From: Brettanomyces bruxellensis
Taxonomy: Eukaryota > Ascomycota > Pichiomycetes > Pichiales > Pichiaceae
Reading direction: 5' to 3'
DNA: 64,000 nucleotides
Assembly (NCBI RefSeq): GCF_011074885.1
Contig: NC_054688.1
Span: 1,054,001 to 1,118,000 of the forward strand
Notes under the pieces: model-generated
What the model saw: only the letters and a program-made list of their open reading frames with translations
Told to the model about the DNA's origin: nothing
Databases searched by the model: none
In this document: positions 18,541 through 28,400 of the stretch, one piece after another
Numbering within the stretch: the first letter of the stretch is position 1
Layout: each line of letters begins with the position of its first letter
Position numbers and translations under genes: made by a program

Positions 18541-19488
18541 ATGAATTCTTTGGCTATACGGGCATTAAAATCACTGGCATCAAGGCCAAGTGCCTTGAAA
18601 TTTCAATATCCACTTCCCTTCAATGGAATTGACATTGCTAGGCATTTTAACACTATCAAATATCCACCTCCACCATCATACTTCGAACACAAAGCCAACA
18701 AAGGAAAAAGGCCAAGAAGAAAATTCAGGAAGTACATGCTCTTTTTTGTGGTGGGAGCCGTGATTTCATACAACTACTCTATTCACGAATTGGTTGAAAT
18801 GCTGTTGGATACTCTTCCGGATAATAAACTTGAAGCAAAAGCATACGAAGAGAAACTAGAAAGCGGATTGCAGGATCTTAAAGTGGTTAAAAAGCTTTCC
18901 AAAGATGAACGATTCGTTCAAACTAGATCCTGGGAATCGTTCAATACGATTTCAAAGCTTCCAATTGAGGAGTATCACAGCAAGAAGAATCCAATAATTC
19001 ACGAATCGTTAACTGAGCCAGGCGGAATTGCAATCGCACCATTGGTGTTCAATGATGCGGGAAACAGGGAATCACACGTGATCATCCACTTGGGAAAACG
19101 TTTGGCCGGCTACCCATTAATAGTCCATGGTGGAGTGCTTGGACTTATGGTGGATGAGGTGTTTAAGAAGAGTTGTGCTGCAGAGTTTGGAGTTTTGGAC
19201 GTTAACAAACTTCACACAGAGAAATCAGTCCTCAATTATCGTTCGCCAACATTTGTGAACACGTTTGCGTTATTTGAAACCAAATGTGAGGCACTTGGAG
19301 ATGATAAATACAAGGTGACTGGAACCGTGACTAATGCTAAAACTCATCGGAAGCTGATTGATGCAGAAGTTATCATAAAAAAGGGAAAACTACCGGATTG
19401 CACGGAGGAGACTACACAGCAAAAACTGGCGCAAGATTCTAAAGGTCGTTCCTCGGGCAGAAAGAGGAGTTGGCTACTTTGGGCATGA
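18541..19488 (+). CDS. Mitochondrial hotdog-fold (thioesterase-like) protein, FMP10-like
   Basis: This 315-residue protein has a basic presequence-like N-terminus (MNSLAIRALKSLASRPSALK). One hydrophobic span follows near residues 62-78 (YMLFFVVGAVISYNYSI). The second half is hotdog-like, with the HGG signature in YPLIVHGGVLGLMVDEVFK, as in THEM4-type acyl-CoA thioesterases, and ends in a basic tail. The layout (presequence, one membrane span, hotdog domain) is that of the S. cerevisiae mitochondrial membrane protein Fmp10 and relatives, whose substrate is unknown. The open frame extends to a TTG at 18532; I use the ATG at 18541. It shares a promoter with TIM10. Confidence 0.8.
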   Translation: MNSLAIRALKSLASRPSALKFQYPLPFNGIDIARHFNTIKYPPPPSYFEHKANKGKRPRRKFRKYMLFFVVGAVISYNYSIHELVEMLLDTLPDNKLEAKAYEEKLESGLQDLKVVKKLSKDERFVQTRSWESFNTISKLPIEEYHSKKNPIIHESLTEPGGIAIAPLVFNDAGNRESHVIIHLGKRLAGYPLIVHGGVLGLMVDEVFKKSCAAEFGVLDVNKLHTEKSVLNYRSPTFVNTFALFETKCEALGDDKYKVTGTVTNAKTHRKLIDAEVIIKKGKLPDCTEETTQQKLAQDSKGRSSGRKRSWLLWA

Positions 19489-19549
19489 GGGCATATGTGT
19501 TTTACATAATTTAAGTTTATTTATTCTCTATTTAAGTGGTTGATGGAAA

Positions 19550-20251
19550 TCATCTTCTGCTGTAGACAGTGTCGGCTATTACAACATTATCCAACAGTTC
19601 ATCATGCTCTTCCATGTGTAGAACTTCACCATTTTCCTTTGTGAGAAGTTGCTCTTTCAACCCCAAGCCAATTAGTAGTGGCTTTTCATGATATTTCTCG
19701 TTGTATCTCTTGATGAAATCGTCGTAATATCCAGCGCCGTGTCCCAATCTCTCGCAATCACTACTGAATGCCATTCCTGGGACAAACAGTATGTCGAGTT
19801 TTTCATTATTTTGCAGTAAATCGTTCACCACTGATCCGGAGCCGTCGGATTTAAATTCGGGCTCTCTAATTTTGTATCTACCTCTCTCAGGCAAGCTTCT
19901 GGCCTCGGAAAGATTATCAATACTCAAGAAATGAAGAATGGACTTCTGCTTCTCGAACCGTTTCATATCGTTAAACCGACTTATTGCTGTCACTCTGGGA
20001 AGATACACTTTCTTATCAAAGCTAAAGCATGTCTTCACGATTTCATCCGTTGGTAATTCTCCACTTGGCAAATTCATATAAATACCAACCGTCCTTGCAT
20101 TCTTGAACTCGGGTAAATCCGAAATTGTCTTGGCAGCGAGGATTGATTGCTTCAATAAGGTATCATGCGAAAGTTTTGCAATCCTGGCTTTGATTTGTTT
20201 CCGAAGGGCCCATTTCAAGTTTTTTATTGTATCCATACTTGTAAGTTTCAT
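19550..20251 (-). CDS. FAU1: 5-formyltetrahydrofolate cyclo-ligase
   Basis: The enzyme converts 5-formyl-THF to 5,10-methenyl-THF using ATP, returning this storage folate to one-carbon metabolism. The protein is 233 residues if started at the ATG at 20251, or 227 from the next ATG at 20233 (MDTIKNLKWALRKQIK). S. cerevisiae Fau1 is 211. Family landmarks are a basic RKQIKAR start, MNLPSGELPTDEI, and the nucleotide-binding block FVPGMAFSSDCERLGHGAGY followed by YDDF. An upstream TTG at 20284 is not a credible start. It ends 61 bp from the convergent FMP10-like stop. Confidence 0.92.
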   Translation of the reverse strand: MKLTSMDTIKNLKWALRKQIKARIAKLSHDTLLKQSILAAKTISDLPEFKNARTVGIYMNLPSGELPTDEIVKTCFSFDKKVYLPRVTAISRFNDMKRFEKQKSILHFLSIDNLSEARSLPERGRYKIREPEFKSDGSGSVVNDLLQNNEKLDILFVPGMAFSSDCERLGHGAGYYDDFIKRYNEKYHEKPLLIGLGLKEQLLTKENGEVLHMEEHDELLDNVVIADTVYSRR

Positions 20252-22100
20252 GGTGTTTTCTCTTCTTAGAAGTGTATTTTTCAAAATTCCATGCTTTTCA
20301 GCTATGTGTAAGCCAGAAAATGGTGAATGATGTCTTTGACCATTTCATGACTTCTCTTGACTGAGTCATAAATCTGATCTCAAAGACTGAAAAAGAAATA
20401 GCATCCTTACACCAATAAATTGCGGTGAAGCGGAAGCTCTCATTATTGGATGGACAATATCATAGGCTATGCGAGTGAAACGACGATAAAAAAAACGTGA
20501 ATCTACAAAAAAGTGAAAAAATAAAGGAAGAGCGATCGTTTGAACACAATTGATTGGTGGAAATTGAAATCTTCCTTTTAGATTCTAAGCCTTAAAATTG
20601 AACGGTACAGGCATATATCACATACAAATTCTGCGTAGAAGAAAGGACTCGGGTCCAAAATGCAAAAGTACTTTCAGGATGTCGGAGAAATACGAAATAC
20701 GGTGTTCATTTACCAGAAAAGAAGAAATTGTCACCATATTTACTTCTAATCGGTATGTGTAGTCGATCTCGTACTGATTCAAGCCTATTGGAGAATCGTA
20801 AGTAATGCAAGCGGAATATAGGAGTATGAAAAGAGCGGAGGCAGCATGGAGAAGAAAAGATTTGTGGAAATCACGGCATTTGTAGAAATGAAATATCCTG
20901 GTGAGGAAAGCGGTTAAAAATTAAACAAAGGAGGCAGGAAGAGGAAATTTAAGCGCCCGAGAGGAATAACTGAATTCGGTAAATACGTAATACCTTTTTC
21001 CCCTCTCCAATTTTTAGTAATCCAATAACTGGGAATCAAACCTATGATGAAGCGGTAAATTACCTTAGTCCCTACGTTAAATGCCAAAAAACATTATTCA
21101 TGGAATAAAGCAGCCATATAATAAATAGGATGGACATTTGAGATCGAACAATGCAATATTCCGTAACATGAATTTGAACAGATTTTCGTATGCAAGAAAT
21201 TTATTCATGCGTAGTTAATGTAACAGACTACAACATGAATGGTAGTTCAAAAACAGTAAAGAACATTGAGAAAAAAACAACATGATACACCCTTGTCTCA
21301 TTGAATTTATTTTTTAACTTTTGAAGTTGTGCCGTATTATTTCTACAATGTCTCCAAAGCAACTACACAGCTCGGACAAAATATGTAATGAGTTTTGAGT
21401 TCTGGGTAAGCCGCTTGACGCAGGTAATTTGGTAAGGTAGAAGTAATCGGATTAATATCGCGGAAACCCAATTTTCATCGTTTTTGTTTCATTTATCTTG
21501 GACAAGTTGTAGAACTACCTACCTTGAAATTTTGCCCCTATGTTCGTAATGGATAATGTTACTATTCATTCGTGATTAATAACACTATCATTTATCTCTC
21601 CCTTAAAAAAGGCTTCTCGTGAAATTTAGTACGAAATACAGATAAATTTTTATGTCTTTAGAAGGTATACGTTTTAGTTCGGTCCAAATACAGCTGATGC
21701 TGATTGTTCGTACTCTGTTTTAAAAAAAAAAAAATAATGATTACTCTCCTATTATTTCACCAAAGCGGAAAATAACATCATAACGGCGGAATAGCGATAT
21801 TTTCGACAAACAGGCATGAGGGTCTATGTGCACCGAATAATGGAAATTTCGAATTTTGAAAATTGAAAATTTACATCCTCGGTTTGTACGTAATTCCCTG
21901 AAACCAAGGTGCAAGTAATAATGCTTTGTTTTGTTATGCTGAAAGAGGGACAATAAGTCTAGCCCAGGCAAATATTAACTTGCATGCATTACATAGAGAA
22001 TTATTAGCTGCTGGCCAAGGAGAAATCTTTATCTTCTCCTAAAAAAGCATGCGTGAGAAATCTTGTTCTCTAGAGTGATGTTAGGGAGAGTAGAGGTGTG

Positions 22101-22109
22101 GGTGGCAAA
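22101..22109 (+). promoter_or_regulatory. PACE-type element (GGTGGCAAA), copy 1
   Basis: This is a perfect match to GGTGGCAAA, the proteasome-associated control element bound by Rpn4-type factors. It lies 88 bp from a second perfect copy and about 1.4 kb upstream of the next start codon. Neither neighbour is a proteasome gene. Confidence 0.4.
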
Positions 22110-22188
22110 ATTATCGGTGAAGGTATATTGTGCTGAATTTCACATCTGTGTGATCTTTACTAGTATAGTGGACTCGTTCCAAACCAAT

Positions 22189-22197
22189 GGTGGCAAA
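22189..22197 (+). promoter_or_regulatory. PACE-type element (GGTGGCAAA), copy 2
   Basis: This is the second perfect GGTGGCAAA, in the same orientation as the first. One copy in 3.3 kb would be unlikely by chance; two within 100 bp is more so. Confidence 0.4.
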
Positions 22198-23514
22198 TAT
22201 TGTAGTTGCACATCATTCCTCAAGATCAAAAGGCCTGGCAATTCAAGAAATCATTCCAGTTTGTTATTATATTATTGTTGATGCGGTCCAATCATCTACA
22301 GCTTTAAATCACCGCCTACTGAATTACAGCACCGCCAAACAATCCGACAATATGAATGAATAATATCCGATATTTTGGTGGAAGGAATTTCTGCATTCTT
22401 CATTTACCTTAGTCTGTCCAAAAGAACAGATAACTGTCGCTGACTAAGGTATTCTTCATTCAATGTTCATTCAATTTTAATTTTATATTTTTTCAACGGC
22501 TGTTATTTTTTTCTTTTTGTCATCCCAGCTTTCCACAACGTTTTTTTTTTTTTTTTTCTTCTTCTTTCCGCTTCTTTTTCTGCTCGGGTTCGAGATCTCT
22601 AATCTCAACAAACCTCCTTTTTCTTTTTTTTTGCATTCATTTTCGCCTTTTTAAAAACAATAGCCTAAGGCCCATGCTTAGAAAATTCTTTTCTGATTTT
22701 CCATCGGTAGACGCGACTCTTTTGGGAGTGCATTGTTCACAGCCCGGATTTTCCGTGGATACATTGTAAGGATCTTGGGTTGTTGCAAATACTATTATCT
22801 TCCACATGCATTTTTTTGGCCGCGACGTTCTTGTATTCTTTGTTTAATTGCCGCACTCCTACAGGCATCAAAACAACTAAAAATTTGAAAAAAAAAAAGG
22901 CCCAGCGTATAGGAGGTCTAGAGGAAGCCACTGGAACGCATAGTTATACCTGTAGAGGCCCACCACAATTTTCCCCTTTTGCACTACGGGGCACTACCTG
23001 GTTACTGATGTTAGGCAGCTCTTACTGGACACTGCAAATATTTTTCGTTTTCCTACCCTTTTCTTTTCATTCATTTTTACCTTTTTTTTTTCATTTCCCT
23101 TTCCGGCCCTCCTTCTCCATCCCTTTTATTTCGTCTTGGCTTTTTTTTTGAACTCACCCCATCGTGTGCCCCCAGGTGGAATCTTGTTTACTGACAAGTA
23201 CAGTTTCCTCCTTTGGTATCATTCATTCTTTCTAATCATCTGTGATTCACTTTTTTTTTCTTCACTTGTGTTTCTTTAGTCCTTCACTCATCATATACTT
23301 ACTCAATTACAATACACGTTCATCAGTCTTACCAAAGCTACCATCATCTATCATTGAGAAGCTGACCATCGAGAATACCAAGGGGAAAAAATAAAATAAA
23401 ATAAGTTGGCACAAGAACAATAAATAGATAAATAATTTAGCACTACTCCACCTAGCTCTAAACAAGGTCCAAAACTCACAAGGGACACCATTGACAACAT
23501 AGAAATCATCAAAG

Positions 23515-24552
23515 ATGGCACTCAAGCGTGGCTTGTCAATGAAGATCAAGTCGACGTTAAATTTAACCAAAGAGAAACTCTCGTCGCACAAATCGGGTCA
23601 AAGTGTATCGTCGAATCATTCTGCATCTTCCTCTTCACATACGTCGGCATCCCGGTCAAGAATGTCATCTTTCTCCTCGTCCGGGAGTCACACAACGCTG
23701 GAATCGTACGAACCAGATAGAAGCACTGGAAAGTCTCTGCCGTCTCCTTTAGATCTTTCAGCTCCTGATGCTGACTTTCTAATGCGGTCCTCAAGCACTT
23801 CACGGCGACGTGAGCGTCGAGGACGCCACTCTGGGTCGATTCTCAAATCCAAAACATCCAGTCGATACGGAAAGGAGGTACTAGACACAGAAGCAGCATC
23901 AACGGTCGAAAATGTAGATTCTGCAAACGAGAAAAAGGACAAGACAGCAGAACCAAACGAGGTGATCCTCCTTCCAATCGATCCGGAGGACAAGGTTGCA
24001 CCTCCGTGCACCCCGGACCAACTCACACCAATTATTCCAATGACCATGGAACAGCTAAAGAATAAACTTCCGGTCAGTTTGAGCTCGCCAGTCATGACAA
24101 GTGAGGAGTTGTTCAGTAACCACAGCAACGCAACTGCAGAGGACGGCACAGCCCAGCAACAGAAAAAACGGCCGTTGATAATATCGTCTTTGAGCAGTAC
24201 GAGCAACACAGCCACGTTTGTGAGCAGTTCCTCGAGTGTTTTGGGAAGTTCCTTGCAACAGTCCTCGAGCAGCAACTCGTTGAGAGGCAGTGTAGGCGGC
24301 AGTTCGTATGGTGCAGGGTTGTATGCGACGTTGGACGATGAGCAGTACAAGGATCACATTGACCCGCTTTTCCTCAAGACAAACCAGATAGACCACTTTG
24401 ACAAGTTCCTTGACAGGAAGAAAAACGACAAACTGGCGGATCAAATGGGCTGGAACATTCTTCACAACATCTCAGAGGAGGATGTGGATGAGCTCTCGAT
24501 GCTTGACAAAGGCGTTTCCGACAAGTTTGCCTGTTCCATGTGTCAGGACTAA
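23515..24552 (+). CDS. Ser-rich protein of unknown function
   Basis: I do not recognise this 345-residue protein. The N-terminus is basic (MALKRGLSMKIKSTLNLTKEK). A long disordered part is full of Ser runs (SSNHSASSSSHTSASRS, SSSSSVLGSSLQQSSSS) and basic patches (SRRRERRGRHSG). The last 75 residues, from LYATLDDEQYKDH to the end, are less repetitive and charged (HFDKFLDRKKNDKLADQMGW) and close with KFACSMCQD, a CxxC pair. There is no signal peptide or membrane span. The ATG is clear and base composition rises in GC relative to the flanks, so the frame is coding. Its 3.3 kb pyrimidine-rich upstream region suggests elaborate regulation, as for yeast regulators, but this is inference. Confidence 0.75.
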   Translation: MALKRGLSMKIKSTLNLTKEKLSSHKSGQSVSSNHSASSSSHTSASRSRMSSFSSSGSHTTLESYEPDRSTGKSLPSPLDLSAPDADFLMRSSSTSRRRERRGRHSGSILKSKTSSRYGKEVLDTEAASTVENVDSANEKKDKTAEPNEVILLPIDPEDKVAPPCTPDQLTPIIPMTMEQLKNKLPVSLSSPVMTSEELFSNHSNATAEDGTAQQQKKRPLIISSLSSTSNTATFVSSSSSVLGSSLQQSSSSNSLRGSVGGSSYGAGLYATLDDEQYKDHIDPLFLKTNQIDHFDKFLDRKKNDKLADQMGWNILHNISEEDVDELSMLDKGVSDKFACSMCQD

Positions 24553-25460
24553 GGAGAGATCTTCTTTCAAACTATCTTTACTCTCCTATATCTTTGACTA
24601 TTTTGCTATTTCAAGAGTTTGCTCGCTGGCCAGTTGCAGATGTGATGAAATTCTCGCTTACACACACCGAGAGACAATGGAAAACACACACACTCTCTGG
24701 TTCTCTACCCGTTTTTATGTTTTTTTCTTTCTTTTGACCTCTTTCACACTTTACTACCCGACCCTGATCTAGATCCCTCGGAGGTTCCACACTAGATTTT
24801 GCTTATTTCTTGCATTCTTTCTTTCTTTTCTATTTTTATTTTTCCTTATTCATCTTTATTTTTCCCCATTTTATTTTTATTACTTTTTTTTTTTCATTCC
24901 ACTACTTGGATGTTTTGGCTTACCATCCACCGGTTCTTCACTTTTCACTCGCTCTATTTCCTGTTCATTTACTTCTACCTCATTCTCGAATCAAGTTTCG
25001 AATCGATCTTAGCAGTTTTATTGGCTGATTTATCTATTCGTCTTCTCGCTCCACTTTAGATTTATACGCTTTTCATCTTTTCTTCTTCCACGTCTAGTAT
25101 GGAATGCCCTCCAGCAGTATCTTTCCTTCTCTCAATGTATCTATTCTTCTTTCATGAATTCTAGTAATCGTAGATTGCTTATACTGGTTATGCTTATCGA
25201 ATATTCTGTTTCGTTATCTTTTTTATTCCATATTTTTAGTTTCTTAAGTTTTTTCTTTTTTTTGATTCTTCTACCGGCGTCGATTGACTCGGTTTTTGAG
25301 TCTCTACCGTACCCATATATTTCTCCCTACATAACATGTTACACACTAGCAATGGCACCAACAACAAAGCATTAATATTTCTGCTTTTCCCAAACTAGGC
25401 CCAAATTATTCGCATATCCACACTTTAACTGTCTGGAGTTCAACTTATGGATGCACAAAT
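24553..25460. other. T/C-rich intergenic region before HIR3
   Basis: These 908 bp are pyrimidine-rich on the plus strand, with several T9 to T11 runs. Overlapping Phe/Leu/Ser-rich frames (24799-25059, 25154-25375) are compositional. The region should hold the 3' UTR of the Ser-rich gene and the HIR3 promoter. Confidence 0.5.
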
Positions 25461-28400
25461 ATGTCGTCCTTCACCGCGATTAATGTTACAGATGATGAGT
25501 TGGATATTGAAGAGCATACTAGAGAACTTCAGATCGAACATGCATTAGAGGTCTTTGACAAAGCACTAAAATTCCAGAAAGACCGTTGTTTTGAGTCAGC
25601 CTCCGAGCTGTATGATGCTTTGTTTGAAATCGAGATCATCAGCTCCAGAAATGATACCCACAACCCAATGATTGAGCAGCTTAAATTCATGGCTTATAGA
25701 AATAGAGGCTTTTTGAAGGTTGGTGAACTTTTCGACGAGCTTGAGGACGATAAGGAGGTTGTAGAATTAAAAGAATGTGATGATACGGTAGGTGAGAAAG
25801 TCGCAGGTGGTCAAAATGGCACAATTGTTGAGCAAGATGAGGATCATGACATACTGATTTCACGATACCACCGACTTCTATCAGCTATGGATGATCTAAC
25901 AACTGCCCTAAATCATGGTGAAGGAGATCTCAAGCTTATGCAAATTATCACCGAGATGTTTACCTTTTATGGTTTGAATCGTGCTGCAAGGTTTGGTTTC
26001 GAGTATAAGATCAAGCCATCCGAAATAGACGGCGGTGTCAATCCAAATCATAACACAGATGATCTTAATTGGAACATATCTGAGCCGAGAACTCTTCTTC
26101 CGAACCAGGTCCAGTTCATAAGTCGGTTCAAAGAGCTCATGCTAAGGATTGGAGACAGGTATAGTGAGATATTTCTCGAAGTTAGCAAAGTTCTCGACAA
26201 TTCTTTAGCCCAGAGGATACTCTCAACACGAAAAATGCAGACCCTTGATTTCAGCAAGATAATATCGAAAGAAGAGTTTTCCCGTCTTAGACATTCCCAT
26301 GCTCAATCTTCTGTTGTGTCTGTGCCGTATAATAGGCAGAATATGTATGATATCTCTGCACTGCTTGAAAATTTGGAGGCTGTAATACCGAATGCAAAAG
26401 GAAAAGCTGGTAATTTGCATTTTCCTGATGACTACATATACACAAGCAAGCCGATAGACAGAATAAGCATAGATTTTAAGTTGGTTGAGGAGCCTAGAGA
26501 TCAAGATGAGAAAAAACAGCTGAAAGACACATCACTACCAGATGGAAAAGAGACGATAGTGATTGACGATGATGTAGAGCAAGAGAAATCTTTAAATGAA
26601 ATGAATAAGGCAACTACAGAGAAAGATCAACTCCCATCGGTAAATTCCGAGGAGCTGACGTTGGCTCAAAGAATTGCTGTGAAAAGATTAAGATCCAGAA
26701 ACGAAGCTAAGATTGATGAGTTGACACCGGAGCTATTTAAAGATCAGGCGAAATTTCTGGATGAGTTCTCAAAATACATTGAGCTATGCCAGATTAAGCT
26801 GCCCAAACAAGATCTCATTCAGACCGTCATCTCTGGATCATTGAAGAATAAGAATGTTGATTTCAGAATAGTCAACTTTCAGTACTACCTAAATCATTGG
26901 AAAAGTGTACAATCAAAATCATTATTGACCGATTTTGCTCCTGTATCCTCTTCTGAGAAGAAGGAATCAGCCAGCGATGATGATTATATGACCATGCGTA
27001 ACAAGTCCATAGAAGATATCTTGAATGTGAGCTCTTCGAGTGAAGATTCCGAAAGAACACCTTCTGCATCCAGTTTAGATGCAGGCTGCATTTTCAAGAA
27101 GTTAACAGATTTCAACAAAACCGGGGGACACTTATATCAGTTGAGATGGATTGTCATTGATTATCTGCTAGGTCCAATTGGAGATAAAGGAGGGAATCTG
27201 GTCACAAATGGCTCCATTACAGATGCCGCACTTTTGTCTTTAGAAGGCATTACTTTCTCCATGAATGAGCTGTTATACAAACATTATGAGGCCAAATTGG
27301 AAGATCCACGCATAGAAAACGATATGGGTAGCTGGGAAGTTGCACTATCGATCTTTGAGCTTTTTGTCAATTGCTATTTGAGAATTCTAAAGCGGGATAA
27401 AGAGGAAGAGTCAACGGATATGCTTACCTTCGATGAAGATATTGGTCACATTGTTGAGCGTTGGGAAACACTATTTGACGATTTGTTTAGTTTTGTTGAT
27501 TATCAATCCGTTTCTCCACAGCTTTGGCTAAGGTTCTCTTGGGCCAAGTCGTGTCTTTTACGGAATAAGCCTGAACTTAGCACCAAAGATGTGAGTTCGT
27601 TGCTCTCAAAAATGTCTAAAGTTGGAGAAAGAGCGAAATTCGACATCCCTATGGTGAACTATGACTTTATTCCGGCCTTAAACTTGAATAGCATAAGAAT
27701 CCAGTTGTCTAAGATGGACGTTTTAGAGGCTTTTACCAACGATGACAAGTCCAACAAGATATTGGAAAGAATTCTACTGCAAAAAGGACCATCTTCTGAA
27801 GAGACTGATACAGAAATAGAGATGAGAAAACTTATGGAGAATTCGCCAACTCTGTTGAAATTGCGGCTCTGGTCCATACTCTTGACCTTTTACCAGAATG
27901 AGTACAACATTCAGTCTTACAAGATTGGATTTGGCCACGTGTTGTCCATCTTGGTCAAGGAGTTGAATGCATTAAAGCAAGAAGATGCTGACACTTTGGG
28001 CGTCAACAAGAAGTTGCTCAAGATTTTAGGCGTGTTTTGCTATCTTGCGAAGCGATATGTTAGTTTCCTATCCAGCGAGAAATGGAATGTGAAGTCGGCT
28101 CCAAGTGACAGAGAGGTGTTGGAGAAGCTTATGATATTTACACGTTTTGCATATGTATTTCTCCTCCATGAGGATACAGCGGAGATGGTCTCATTTCGGC
28201 ATACGCTCAAGAAAGATTTTGCAAAAGCATACGAGTGCCTTGTCAGCCTGACTGTACTCAGCTACACTTTGGTGCTTGTATACTATGATTTTACTTTGTG
28301 TGACCCATCTCCAGACAAGATCAATGATTTCTACAGCATTATTCACGTTCAACTTGGTGTGAGGCATATCTGCAACAGTTCAGGGGGCTACTTGTTAGAT

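Larger units (their letters stand above)
20252..23514. other. 3.3 kb gene-poor region
   Basis: No recognisable gene lies in this unusually long stretch between FAU1 (-) and the Ser-rich gene (+). Frames at 21741-21971, 22063-22281, 22737-22931 and 22780-23151 are short and look random. The right third (22500-23300) is pyrimidine-rich with T14 to T16 and CT tracts, as in long yeast leaders or promoters. Two perfect PACE 9-mers lie near 22.1 kb. A tRNA-like ggttcgag near 22588 lacks the rest of a tRNA. A regulatory region, an unannotated RNA or a replication/centromere role cannot be told apart from sequence alone. Confidence 0.5.

Noticed and set aside
20679..20821. A 25-codon start (MSEKYEIRCSF) running into a perfect GTATGT donor at 20753
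   Set aside because: The only branch-like site, TACTGAT at 20772, would give an intron of 41-69 nt with weak acceptors, and the joined peptides have no recognisable homology.
22580..22600. gggttcgaga, like a tRNA B box
   Set aside because: The box does not end in CC and no A box lies upstream.
24799..25375. Hydrophobic frames that look like membrane proteins
   Set aside because: Same compositional cause: pyrimidine-rich DNA reads as Phe/Leu/Ser on that strand.
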